From the NCBI GenBank assembly GCA_003184365.1, contig NKYR01000029.1, positions 1 through 64,000 of the forward strand: DNA of 64,000 bases, in the 5' to 3' direction. The stretch's first letter is position 1, and every line of letters starts with the position of its first letter. The position numbers and the translations under genes were made by a program. The stretch is from Evernia prunastri (lineage: Eukaryota; Ascomycota; Lecanoromycetes; Lecanorales; Parmeliaceae). Below, piece by piece: positions 1 through 11,622 of this stretch. The notes beneath the pieces were generated by a model. The model ran no database searches. It had not been told where the DNA came from and saw nothing but the letters and a program-made list of their open reading frames with translations.

Positions 1-1271
1 ATAGAATCCTTCTTCCTTAGACATCATTAGGAATACCAAATCTAGTGATTCAGTCTCACAGCAGTAACTGCAGTACCAAGTACTTACCAACAGTGCATGA
101 GGGATAAAAGCTCCCTGGGACATCTTTGACTGGTCTGGGTACCTGCAGGAAAGGATGCAACGCTCGGAGCCCTTTATATCACTACCTCTAGGTCGGTAAA
201 AGGGTCTCAAACCTTCGGTAATTTTAGCTTCATTATCTTCTCTCATACTCTATACTCTTTCCACATCTGCCTTGATTTGTCACCAGCCGTTTTTTAAATC
301 GATTCTCCCACTCAGAAAGCTACAATGTAGCTGACGAGGCGCAGAACTTATTGGTATGATTCTCAAGTACAACATTAAGGATGTGTATTTGTCATATGCC
401 ATGTGACATCGGGTCAGGCCTTCCTCGTCAACTGACTGTCAGAGCAAGTCAAGTAATCGCACGTCAAAATTTGAGGTGCTGCTCTGTATGACATAGGGTA
501 ACGTTGGAAGTTGGAAGGCTCCGAGTAGTACACAGTAATTTTCTGCTTAGTCCTGAACGCCAAGACTAAGTCTTCATCTTGGCTGGAAAACTTGGTGATC
601 AGTTGGAAGATAACCTAGGCTAGCGCTGTCATTCGTCTAGTCAGAATACCTGTCAGGCTATGGCCGTCAAAATACTGTCAAAGGAGTCAAATGACTGACA
701 CGACAGCGACAAAACATTCCTCAAGTACAATATCTTCCGTTCCCCTTAACCCGTTATTTAGTGCACTTATGCAGGGAAAGATAGGATCAACGCAAGGATG
801 TCTTGAAATGGAGGAATTTCCGGTGCCATGTAGGCACTCGCTGCGGCTCGTGACAGCTGATACTTTAGATTTGGCCGTAGCAGATGTCCATCCAAGGATT
901 GACAAACCTTTCCAACATTTTCGGTCGGAGAATTGCTGCCTTGAGGCATCATGCATCATGCACACCACTCCTTTCGCTTCTCCAGTGGGAGCCAGAGGCG
1001 GCTGACGAGACTCAGAGCTTGATCAGAGCTCCGCAACGGTCTCGCTCTCTTCGAGAAAAATGAACTTACCTCAACCTTTGCCCTTCTTAATGCCACCTAA
1101 TATGTGGGCAGCGTATTGGTGCTACATGAGCGGAGGAGATGGCCAACTTCTTAACGCTCAGAAAAGTCTTCCCTCTTTCAAAATCCTACGAGAAGTAAGA
1201 GTATCACCTACCCCAAAGACTCAATTCGAAATTGCTCAGATTAGGCTCCCTGATCCAACCCAGCGAGCAGG
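1..1271. other. 5' flank of SAT4 gene, no gene recognised
   Basis: No convincing coding sequence was found. Short open frames between 690 and 1005 have no recognisable domain and occur on both strands. Bases about 85-340 are the first copy of a segment that recurs in direct orientation at about 3208-3497 (see the repeat entries). It probably includes the upstream region of the membrane-protein gene that begins at 1272. Confidence 0.5.
85..340 (+). repeat. direct duplicate, left copy (5' flank)
   Basis: This segment shares long near-identical blocks with 3208-3497. Examples are the words around 'ctccctgggacat', 'gactggtctggg', 'cggtaa.tttagct', 'attccacatct' and 'ctcccactc', all in the same order with small insertions and substitutions. 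Seen directly in the sequence. It lies upstream of the intact SAT4 gene; the other copy lies downstream of it. Confidence 0.85.
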
Positions 1272-2585
1272 ATGTCCTCCGCCAAGTCAGAAGACAGTCC
1301 TGGGTCAGCCGTGAACATCGTGTCATGGTTTCTCCTCGTGATGACAACTCTGGCGATCTTCGCCCGAATTGTCACGAAACAAGCAGTCTCTCACAAACTT
1401 AGTGGTGACGATGTGATCGTACTCGCTGCTCTTGTAAGTTTCCCCCTCGGCGACTCCCAACGTCTTTCAGCGGTCTCCTGATCCTGTCCCTAGGTATTGA
1501 GCATCGCTCAGACAATCGCAGTGTCTTTGCAAACAGCAAGTGGCCTTGGTTCACCCCTTGACACGTTGAGCCTGGCGGACATTGAGCGTTTTCAGAAGGT
1601 ATGCTAATTAGCATAGAAACGAAAACCGCTGATGCTTAACCTTGCTCACCGTGCATAGTCGAGTTGCGCTTCAAACCTACTCTACATCTCAACTCTGACC
1701 TGCGTGAAGCTTTCGATTCTTGCTTTGATTCGAACGATCACCCCAGTGACGATTCACAGAAGATTTGCATCGGCGACTGGGGTTTTGACGATTGGGTGGG
1801 GCGTGACAAGCCTGGCAGCGACAGCTTTTCAGTGCAAGCTACCGCATACTTGGCGATTCATTGGCAACAAATGCATTCAGAGGGTATGAGTGGCGACCCT
1901 ATTAATTACACTCGTTCATCGCTCTAACCGAGTACAATTTCTAGACAGGATTTTGGGCTTACTTTGAGATACTGAATATCGCCACCGATGCTGCTCTCAT
2001 CCTGCTACCATTGGCCATCTTTCGACAGCTTAACGCCAGCGTGGGGCGTAGAGCTGCTCTTGTTGGCTCGTTTGGGACACGAATAATGTGAGCCCATCAA
2101 GAATTGAATGTGGCTGAAGTGTCTGACCTTGAGACAGTGTGATAGTCGCAGCAATTCTTCGGCTCGTCTTTCTCGTCCGAGAACCTAACCCACAAGATCC
2201 CAGTTTGACCAACTGGACCATCGTCCTTTGTGCCCAGCTAGTACAGAACTCGAGTATCATCACAGCTTGCGTACCATACCTGAAGCCTCTTCTGGAAAGC
2301 CTCGAATCAGGAATGATCAGGAACGACGACATTCGCCGACGAGGTCATACCAGAATCTCTGACAGCGGTGGCTACGACCACCATTACTTACCGGATTTAT
2401 CCTCTAAGCGAAAACAGGGGTGGCCTACTCACATCAGTAGCGTCTCTGCTCCTCGTACAGCCACGAGCGATGTTGTCATCAGCTCTGGCGGGCAAGACGA
2501 GCCTCAGAATTGGGACGCGGAAAGCCAACGAAGCTCTTCTCGGATGATCAAGACTACGCGGACATGGGCGGTCGACAGAGCATAG
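1272..2585 (+). CDS. SAT4-family (fungal rhodopsin-like) integral membrane protein
   Basis: Five exons: 1272-1433, 1494-1598, 1659-1883, 1945-2087, 2138-2585. Joined they give 360 residues with every phase consistent. The protein carries the layout of the fungal SAT4/rhodopsin-like domain (PF20684): a first membrane span with the 'R..T..LSGDD' loop, further spans, a 'FWAYFEILNIATDAALILLPL' segment, a late span and the 'VPYLKPLLESLESGM' ending, then a polar Ser-rich tail of about 100 residues. It should be a seven-helix plasma-membrane or endomembrane protein. Most family members have no assigned function. It has fewer residues before the first span than usual, so an extra upstream exon is possible. 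A decayed copy of its 3' end lies at about 4097-4182. A second family member lies at 53925-55982. Confidence 0.85.
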
Positions 2586-3207
2586 ACTACGCCGATTCTT
2601 ACCTGTACTTGCCCACAATTCCCTGAGAGCGAGTCTGATGATGGCGATCATTGATCATAGGCCAATTATTGTTATCATTCCTTTCGCTGTGCTTAGTCAA
2701 ACCGCGCTCGCAGTGTGATCCAATGACTGTGACTTACTGCGGCTTCATAATTGTATTTCTCAGATACGCAGTAAGCCAACTCTGATCCATGGCAATCCTC
2801 CACATGACTCATGAGCACATGGAGACATAACGCCCCATTAATCCTTGCGCGAACCTTCAGAACCTGTGTCTTGCCCAGCCAAGCTAGATTCTGTTGATCG
2901 GGATCATAGGAGGATGAGGGTGCAAGCTCTGAATGCGCCATATCTGATCGTTTTGCCATGCCGAGGGTCTGGAGCTCCTGCGATGCTTCCATTTGGCGAT
3001 GGACTCGTGGTGCGAAAGAGTGTTGAGAGAGGAAAGTAAGGAAAGGCCAATTGAAGGAGGAGAGGAAAAGACTGATGCAGAATTGGTGGGGTAAAGTAGA
3101 AGATGGTGATAGGTAATTTACCTAGGTAAGATACATGTTCATACCGGACAAGTGGCATGGACATTTCGACCCACTCAATCTACACCCACTCCATAAGGTA
3201 CAGGAAG
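2586..3207. other. intergenic, nothing recognised
   Basis: This is the downstream region of the SAT4 gene. Short open frames on both strands (for example 2693-2992 minus) show no domain, no plausible splice structure and no coding bias that I can see. Confidence 0.4.
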
Positions 3208-3497
3208 CAAGGTAGTTGGGTGCATGAGGGAAGAAAAGGGATCAAAAACTCCCTGGGACATTTCTGACTGGTCTGGGGTACCCGCAGGAAATGATGTAAC
3301 TAAATGCTCGGAACACTTCACATCACTGACATTACGTCAGTAAACAGGACCTTCTCCTTTCGGTAACTTTAGCTCTATCATCTCATCTCATGCTCTACCT
3401 TATGTTCATTCCACATCTAAAGTGCCTTGATTCTGTCACCGACCCTTTGCTGTTCCCTTCTCCCACTCTGAGATCTACGATGTAGCTGTATGAGTAG
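3208..3497 (+). repeat. direct duplicate, right copy (5' flank)
   Basis: Second copy of the 85-340 segment, diverged by substitutions and short indels but collinear over about 280 bases, including the 'gatgtagctg' word at its end. No intact gene follows it. Confidence 0.85.
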
Positions 3498-3708
3498 CAG
3501 GGATTCTCTAGCATAAGTTCTGTCCTCCCCTTCCCTTATCCAGCATGATCCTTGGAGCTCAACCCAGCCGTACCTAGTTCCACCCAACATGAGTTCTTAC
3601 GTACATTCTTATCGCAGATCCGACTTGGTGGAGTCGTTTAGGTTGTATTCACATAGCATCCGGTGTGTGCAGGGGTGTACTCTGCTTCATCTGATGCTTG
3701 TTGGGGGG

Positions 3709-3950
3709 TTCACAGCAAATGTTCTAGATGGTTAGGCCCGTAGCCCGAAAAAGACAGAAACGGTCACCGTTTTCCCCAAACAGATCTTTTATCTGTAGTG
3801 ATTTTACTTTTTTCGCGCCTTTAATCTGGGTTGATTTAGGATATTTCACCGCAAGTGTTCCAGACGGTTTAGGCTCATAGTCCGAAAAAGGCAGAAATCG
3901 TCACCAATCTTTCCCAAACAGCCTTTTATCTGTAAAAGAGAAACGGGTTT
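3709..3950 (+). repeat. imperfect tandem repeat, period about 135
   Basis: Two diverged units occur at about 3709-3805 and 3845-3940. Each runs 'ttcac.gcaa.tgttc.aga.ggtt.aggc', then 'agtccgaaaaag.cagaaa.cgtcacc', then 'ttcccaaacag..cttttatctgta'. They are separated by a pyrimidine-rich stretch. No coding potential. They lie inside the decayed duplicate between its two recognisable ends. Confidence 0.75.
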
Positions 3951-4096
3951 TTCAGATATATTACCTCAAAAGTGTGCGCAAAAGAATGGAAGATCGAGCT
4001 TTGTAGAAAAGAGAGCTTTCATTTGTTCGAGACTTCGAGCATGAGTTTCGGCTATGACCCATAGACATCAAATGATGATGGATTCTAACACCAACT

Positions 4097-4182
4097 GTAG
4101 ATGATCAAGCCCACGCCGACATGGGCAATCGATAGACCATGGATAAAACCAACTCTCTTTTGTACTTGCCAACAATTAGCTG
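4097..4182 (+). pseudogene. relic of the 3' end of a duplicated SAT4-family gene
   Basis: About 85 bases match the final codons and 3' flank of the gene at 1272-2585 (its bases about 2543-2625). The shared order is 'gatgatcaag', 'acgc.gacatgggc', 'tcga.aga.cat', then 'tgtacttgcc.acaatt'. The stop codon of the parent is not preserved. With the 3208-3497 match it brackets what should have been a second copy. The ends are only about 890 bases apart here against about 2460 in the parent, so most of the gene body is deleted or unrecognisable. Confidence 0.7.
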
Positions 4183-5494
4183 AAATGTGCATGATGATGC
4201 GACAATCAGCCTTCGGCCTTGGGAGCCTTCAAACCATTCTTTCCCTACTACTTTCGATATCACTTTCCTTGTGCTCGATAGTCTACCTGAACATCGAGGG
4301 GGGGGGGCGATTAAAAACCGCAGTGAGGATCCGCCTATCTCAAATCCGCTTCTCGAAGAGGGTTGAATAGTGCAAGAAATTATGGGAAGAATGAGGTCCT
4401 TGGGAGGCAAGAAAGGAGTAGTCACGGTAATTGATAGAAATAGGAACGGACTGGACTGCAGATGAACTTGAAACGGTCTGGCAATCGCCTTGATCACTGA
4501 GTTTGATATCATAGTAAAAGGACCTTCGAAAAAAATCATCATGTTTTCAGCTACTTTTCGTAAAGCGCCGAACTGTAAGTTCAAGTTAGAAGAAGCTCTC
4601 TAGACTAAAGCGCCAGAAAAGCATCGGCATTAGCAAAGGTGAGAGGATTTTCAGTGTAGAGGAGGTTGAAATCATCTTGAAGTTGCCTCAGACAACAAAT
4701 TTCCCTGGGCTTTACAGCCACTTCTTGCAGATGTGCGAAATGAGAAACATATCGAACAAAAGCTTAGAAGACGTTGAGATGGAGGAATATGAGAAGAAGT
4801 TTCAGAAATGCGAGGAGGTACATTTCTTTGTATCAATCTGTGGCAGACCATGGTGCGACCGGATTGCTTTCAAGATCAAAGAGCGCACAGACGCATACGT
4901 GATAGCCGGTTGAGGTGCTGTAAAAGGAAGTTATCGGGCATGTAAGAAGAGTGAAGAGTATTGTGCTTGGTGCACTTTATTCCTCCAGTTCTAGAGTACA
5001 AGACTACAACATACATATATCTTTGCCAAGACTCGGCAACCCGCAGATGCGAGACCGAGTTTCAGCCGTGGAGAGCCGAGGCCGTGGGGGCCCTGTGGCC
5101 CTGAAAACGGCGGCGGCGTGGTGCTGTAAAGGTAAATATCCTCTGTGAGCGATTGACATCGCTGTTTGCTTCCATGGCGGATATAATTGTCAAGTTAACA
5201 CTTTTGTCGCTACACATGAATTAAGTCAGTCCAGAACGACACAATACTTTGATGCCACATCTTACCATTAAACTCCTTGTTGTCTTACTCTAACCCGTCA
5301 AGCTGGCAGTCTCCAAGACCATACGATTAGCTACCTTTTCCTTTTTGCTCTTTATCGGCATCGCTCTCGTCCTGGCTCCTCCTTCTCGCTTTGTCTCAAG
5401 GGTTTCGGCCATCTTCGATCATCTTGCACCCGTGACCACCAAGTCTAGTCTTCGACCAACTTCTCCGCCCTCGAGGCCACTGACCACCTCAGCC
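4183..5494. other. intergenic with unassigned short frames
   Basis: Open frames at 4105-4584 (minus) and 4677-4913 (plus) exist but show no recognisable family. The last 300 bases should hold the promoter and leader of the peptidase at 5495. The frame is open upstream of its ATG back to about 5345 and encodes a Ser/Arg-rich stretch that looks like a mitochondrial presequence but has no ATG. A spliced upstream start is therefore possible. Confidence 0.35.
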
Positions 5495-7748
5495 ATGGCC
5501 CCTCAAAGATTTAGGAAGCCGCCCCAGGCGCCTCCTCTATTCACGGGGAGTCCTGAGTCTGTAATTGAGGATACGAAGTGCATCATTGAGCGGTCGAGAA
5601 GTCTGGAAAACAGGGTCGTGGCAGAAGTGAAACCTCAGGATGCATCTTTTGAAAAGGTCCTGTTGCCCATGGCTTACGATGAGAACGAAGGAGGGCTCGA
5701 GTCACACATTATTGGTTTTTACCAATCGGTATCAACGGATCAAGCTCTACGAGATGCATCTACAGAGGCCGAGAAGCTCATGGACGACTTTTCCATTGAG
5801 TCCTCAATGCGGGAGGATGTGTACAAGCTTGTCGAAGCAGCCTTCAAGAAAGGTGATAAGCTGGACGCCGAGTCTCAAAGGCTACTAGAAAAGACACATA
5901 AGGATTACATACGCAATGGGTTAGGATTACCAGCCGGGTCGAAGAGAGATCGATACAAGGAGATCAAGAAGAGACTCAGCCAGCTCTGCATTGTTTTCTC
6001 GAAAAACTTGAATGAGGAGGTTGGAGGAATCTGGTTTACTCCAGAGCAGCTAGAGGGCGTCCCCGAAGACGTAAAGTCTCTTTTCGAGAAAGGCGAGGGT
6101 GAGAATGCAGGGAAACTGAGAATGACCTTCAAGAAGCCCGACTACTTTCCTACTCTAAAATATGCCAAGGACCCAGTAACGAGGAAGAAGGCCTACATCG
6201 ATGACAACAACAAGCTGCCCCAGAATATACCGATATTCAGGGAAGTGATTATGCTACGCGATGAGGCTGCTCGGCTTTTGGGATATCCAAACCATGCTGC
6301 CTTCATAATCGAAGACAAGATGGCCAAAACCCCGAAGACAGTTGATGATTTTCTGGGTGATTTAAGGCAGCGGCTCACAAAGGGAGGCCGTTCAGAGGTC
6401 AAGACATTGACGGAAATGAAAAAGCAAGACTACAAGGCCCTAGGCATGGAGCAGAAGTTCGATGGAAATTACTATCTCTGGGACCACCGCTACTACGACC
6501 GCTTAATGCTGGAGAGAGACTACTCCCTTGACCAGGAGAAATTCGCCGAATGGTTCCCACTTGAAACATCAATTCGCGGCATGCTTACCATCTTCGAGAC
6601 CCTGTTCGGCCTGGCCTTCGTCGAAGTAACCGGCGGTGACCGCACCTCCATCTCTCCATCCGGCAAAGGCGACGACATCGTATGGCACCCTGACTGCCAG
6701 GTCTTCAGCGTCTGGGACTCCGAAGACCAAGGCAGCGGCTTCGTCGGCTACCTTTACTTGGATCTTCACCCTCGCGAAGGTAAATATGGCCACGCCGCAA
6801 ATTTCAACATCCAGCCCGGTTTCATAAACGCAAACGGAACGCGCCACTACCCTGTCACAGCTCTTGTGTGCAACTTCTCAAAGCCCACGCCTAAGAAGCC
6901 AAGTCTCCTAAAGCACGAAGAGGTCACTACCCTCTTCCACGAACTCGGCCACGGCATCCATGACCTCGTATCCAAAACGCACTACTCCCGCTTCCACGGC
7001 ACAAACGTCGTCCGCGACTTCGTCGAGGCCCCCTCGCAAATGCTCGAAAACTGGTGCTGGACCCCGTCCCAGCTCAAAGCCTTAAGCCACCATTACTCCA
7101 CCCTCTCTCCCGAATACGAAGCCGCATGGCGCGAACAAGCCGGCAAAGACGCACCGACTCCCGAACAGAAGCTACCGGACGAACTGATCGACAACCTCAT
7201 CAAAACCAAGCACGTCAACGACGCGCTCTTCAACCTCCGCCAACTGCACTTCGGCATCTTCGACATGACCATCCACGAGCCCAAAAGCCACGAAGACGCA
7301 GAGGCCTTCAAGCTGAGCGAAATGTACAACAAGCTCGGCTACGAAATAACCCAGCTCGACACGCCAGCCCAGCTAGGCGCAGGCTACGACTGGGGTAAGC
7401 ACTCCTCCATTCCACCCCCTTTCCCACCTCCTCCCCCGCTTCCTTTCTTCAAAGCCCCGACTAACCACACAACCCGCCACCCGCACAGGCCACGGCCAAA
7501 CGACCTTCGGCCATCTCCTCGGCGGCTACGACGCTGGCTACTACGGCTACCTCTCCAGCCAGGTCTACAGCGCCGACATGTTCCACACCGTCTTCGCCAA
7601 GGACCCCATGGACGGGACCGAAGGCCGGCGGTACAGGCACATGGTGCTCGAGAAGGGAGGCAGCCAGGACGAGATGGAGACGCTGAAGGGGTTCCTGGGC
7701 CGGGAGCCGAACGGCGATGCGTTTTATCGCGAGTTGGGGCTGGCGTGA
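5495..7748 (+). CDS. PRD1: M3 family zinc metallo-oligopeptidase (saccharolysin / thimet oligopeptidase type)
   Basis: Exons 5495-7394 and 7489-7748 give 719 residues, the usual length for saccharolysin (EC 3.4.24.37). This enzyme cleaves short peptides in the cytosol and mitochondrial intermembrane space. The catalytic motif HELGH is at residues 482-486, and the third zinc ligand Glu511 sits in the conserved 'EAPSQMLENW' segment. The second exon carries the conserved C-terminal 'GHLLGGYDAGYYGYLSS' region. The ATG at 5495 is the first in frame. The open frame continues about 50 codons upstream and would encode a Ser/Arg-rich, presequence-like leader, so a dual-targeted form from a spliced start is possible (inference). 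The intron is 94 bases with a clear polypyrimidine tract. Confidence 0.92.
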
Positions 7749-8084
7749 GCTGTGGTTGGTGAAAATAAAAGGGAGGGGATTGGGGGAAGGGGAGGAGAAG
7801 AGGCTTCCGCAACATTTTCGGCTCAGGGATGGACGGTGTGTATGATATCTTGGAATCTGGGTAGCACTCCGAGCAGGATATCATGGGGCTTTGGTTTCAG
7901 TGATAGGTGTATGTAGACTCACACAGCCTCGCTCATCGACAAGTAGGGGGAACTGATGATTCTGTGGTATTAAATGGCATTGACTTAAAGCTGGAAATTG
8001 GTGCCCTAGGATGAGGATACCCTTTTATCTTGCTTCCTGTACATTGGAGAATCTACACCTTTCATTAAGCCATACACCGAACCC
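7749..8084. other. convergent 3' regions
   Basis: This is the gap between the converging peptidase and SEC27 genes. It should hold both 3' untranslated regions. No gene is seen. Confidence 0.5.
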
Positions 8085-10926
8085 CTAAGCCTCAGCTTCC
8101 ACCTCCTCGGCCCCATCCCCCTGTACCTCCCCATCCACAGCATCCTCCGCAGGAACGTCCTCACTCACATCCACCAGCGACCCCGTCTTCCCCTCCTTCT
8201 CCATCGAGAGATATTCATCCCATTCAGGAAACAGATCCGCGTCTCCCTCCCCGTCCGCTGGCGGTACGCCTAGCATCCTGCTCACTTTACCCTTGGAGGC
8301 CTTCTCCAGCCCTTCCTTCCACCGTGCGACGACTTCCTTACACCGAGTTGGCTTGTAAGTCTGTGCGAAAAGCACGGCCTCGGCGGTTCGGTTGGTCCGA
8401 ACGAGGAGATCAATGCAGCCATCGATATCGCCCAGGTGCCAAAGGCAAGAAAAGGAGATGTTGTGAGACCCCGCGAGATCTGCTTGCGCGGTCAATTGCC
8501 GTAGTCCATCGACATTATTAGTTGCCGTATGTAACAGCAACAAAGAACCCATATCCTTGGCGTTTGAGAAACACTCTTCGGCCAGCGCAAGGTCCCACGC
8601 CGTAAGCGCAGCATCGCCAACAGTTTTCCACCTATGCTCGACATCAGCTTCACGGGCGATCTCAAGAGCGATTGGGAGATTGTTGAGGGCGAGTGAGAGA
8701 TCAAAGCGATGTTCCGGGTCTGTAGCAACTTCGAGAGCCATTTCTTTATAGCCTTGTCCCTCGAGGAAACGGGCCACTTTGTTCTTTTGGTCGTCCGCAA
8801 TGTCTTCGAGAACTTGAGCAGCTGCGTCCATGTCGCCACGGAGGACAAGGGTCTGATATTCGACGACAGAGAGGGAGAGAGCGTAGGAGACGACATTAAC
8901 GTCTTTATCGGCAACATATGCCTTCCCATCCCGAGGAAGGTAGCCGAGGAGGTACATGGGCTGGTCGAAATGGGAGACAGTATAGGTTTGGTCGCCCACC
9001 AAGTAGTTGAGGCGATTGGTGCTGTTGGTGTAGATGAAGCAGTCGCCGACCCATTGTCCTGTGCGGACAGACTCGTTAATGTCGGTCACGACTTCGAAGG
9101 CGGCTTCAACGCCATCTTCGTCTCCGAGACCCTGTTGGAGGGCTTCAACGTAGTTTTCGCGTGAGAAGCGCAGGACGTAGAAAGTCTCTTCACAGGCAAG
9201 TGTAACAAGTTCACCAGATTCGGACCAGTACACCTGAGTATACGTTAGTGTCACTCCTGTGCATCGCACGAGGCCAACTCACATTCTTAGGATCAACTTC
9301 TATCCTTCGCACCAGAGCACCGGTCTCCCAGTCAAAGAGTCCAATCCCACCTTGACCCCGTACGCCCAACAATACACCGCCGCTCAAACCTTCGGCTTGA
9401 AAGCCCACATCAATGCCACTTCCCTTTTCCTTGAAGTTGCTGAAGATCTTGACACTCATGGCAGATTCTCGTATCGCATAATCGTTCGTCTTGGTATTAA
9501 CGCCCCACGCAAAATCCTGAGCAGACCCAAACGCTTTGTTACGCCAAGCAAGAGCAGTGTAAATTATGTACTCACCGTCCCCGCAAACAGAGACGAAGCG
9601 ACCATTGGGAGAATGAGTAAGGGTCTGAGGGTAAATTTCGCAGTTGCCGAGCTCCTTTGAGGGCAGGCTTATTGGAGAGCCATCCTTTATAGTCGCATCA
9701 CCACCTTTGATCATGGCCGACAGGATCTCGCTATGCCGAGCCCATATCAGCTTGCCTGAATTGTCCATTGATACAGCTGGCTCTTCACGTCCCATCTTCA
9801 CTACAACAGCACCATCATCAAATCCCACAGCGACCCCCTGCTTTCCACGTTGGTAGCTCACACACCACGCTCGTTCCAGGCCATAAGTCAGGGACTGCTC
9901 TAACCGGTAGGTGTTAGCATGCCATATCTTGACCGTACCGTCTTCCGATCCAGAGATGATGATTGGTAATTCGGGGTGATAGCAGGCGAAAGAGACGTTG
10001 CTGGTATGCCCTTCGAGAGTAGCGATGAGTGATTTTGTGGTGTAATCCCATATCTTCACGGTTTGATCGTCCGATGTAGTAAGGAGGTATGGCTTGTCAG
10101 CCTGTGGGTAGTAATCGACATGATTCACTCCTTTGGTTTCATGAGCTTCTAGGGTGTAGTTTGCGTGCCCTGAGCCAAAGCTCCATATCTTGACAGTTCT
10201 GTCTAGACAAGCCGATGCAAAAGTGTTCGTGTCCTTGGGATTGATCGCCATGCCCATAACGTAGTGACTGTGACCTTCGTACACCTGCACACATTTCCAG
10301 CCCTTATCCCAATCCCATAGCTTTATCGTCATGTCATCTGAGGCGGTAAGGACGAAAGGCTGTGTAGGATGAACAACGATAGCGCGGATATAGTCAGGAT
10401 GAGCTTCGAAGGAGGTGATTTTCTCGGAGGTATTGTAATTGTAGACACGGACTTGGAAGTCATCTGAACCGCACACGATCCAGTTCTTGCGGGCGATGAA
10501 ACGCCCCGCCCTTACAGGGACATCGGTGAGCTCAAAGGTTTTTACAATGGCCTATGACTTCTCAGCACACCCTTTTACTACAAGGATTGCAGGGGCTTAC
10601 CTGTGTTTCGTATGACCATATGTAGACATGCCCTTCAACCAATTAGCTCTGCTGGCGTCCCAAAACATCCTTTTGGTACGAGCAACGACTGCGTACCGCT
10701 GTATAGTGTGGTGAGTATCTAGGAAGTATTAGCGGTTCCTGCAAAACACAAATGACGTGGAATAAATACCCATGGCTCTGTTGGGTGGAAGTCGATGCCC
10801 TTGACTCTCTCGGACCTAGCAAACAGCTGCCTCTGGAGATTCGCATAGAAGTTAGCCATCTTAGGTATCCGAGCAATTGCATGTGTTACAGGTGTCAATC
10901 AAGCTTACCTTGACGTCTAGACGCAT
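8085..10926 (-). CDS. SEC27: coatomer subunit beta-prime (COPI)
   Basis: Six exons in coding order: 10926-10909, 10832-10770, 10718-10697, 10632-10601, 10551-9283, 9233-8085. Together they give 850 residues, matching SEC27/COPB2. The N-terminal half is a double WD40 propeller; GH/WD signatures such as 'EGHSHYV...IKLWDW' and 'SGSEDGTVKIWH' recur through about residue 270. The second half is the alpha-solenoid ('MALEVATDPEHRFDLSLAL') with an acidic tail ending EAEA. The protein is a subunit of the COPI coat for Golgi-to-ER retrograde traffic and binds KKxx cargo. Exons 3 and 4 are only 22 and 32 bases, yet joining them gives the invariant 'PWILTTLYSGHVYIWSYE' segment. GLO3, the coatomer-binding ArfGAP, lies about 47 kb away in this window, with no sign of operon-like linkage. 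Confidence 0.96.
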
Positions 10927-11622
10927 GGTTGCGCTTTGTACTCAGTGCACGGGAAAGTGCATACGGAGTGCCTGCCTCAAGGGTTTTCAGAACACTTCTC
11001 GTTGAGGGAGCTTGTGATCATCGAGAAATACTATCTTTTTTGAATCTAGGTATTGCTGGGCAACAATAACAGCAAAATTCGGAACTGTAGAGCGCTGAAT
11101 TGAGCGCCTGGCAATGGACACATGTGGACTTTCTTTCGCAGTCAAGATGCCAAGACTTTGGTCGGTTAGAGTACACTCAGCCTTACGGAGTATGGACTTC
11201 GTCAAAACTTGCGTTCTCCATAGCTCGCATATCTCTCACTACAGTTGCTGCTATATTGACATGCTCGGAATTGACTCTCCAACGCCTGACTATGGACCGT
11301 GTCAAATATTATAGGGAGAGTTCATGCAATTCCTGCCGAAATTGAAGGGTAGACACCTAACAATGCATGCAACTTTCTCTGATTTACGGTAACGATCATG
11401 TCACTGTCCGTACGCTGGAGAGTAAATCAAGTTTCAGTGTCAGGTAAAGACTAAGACCAGTGCTCTTGGAGATGTATGGTGAATCAATTTGACAACTACT
11501 AACTATCTAAACCCGTCCTAATTCAGACAACAAATGCAAAGTACTTATAGCCAAGAACATAATCCCCCAGCCCGGAGCAGTCTCGTCTTCCGTGCTCGAA
11601 TCTCCTCCTTTTGAAAATGTCC
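10927..11622. other. SEC27 promoter side, no gene recognised
   Basis: About 700 bases upstream of SEC27. Overlapping short frames on both strands (10987-11345) look random. Nothing specific was recognised. Confidence 0.4.

Noticed and set aside
4105..4584. 159-codon minus-strand frame
   Set aside because: It runs across the pseudogene fragment of the SAT4 duplicate and has no recognisable domain.
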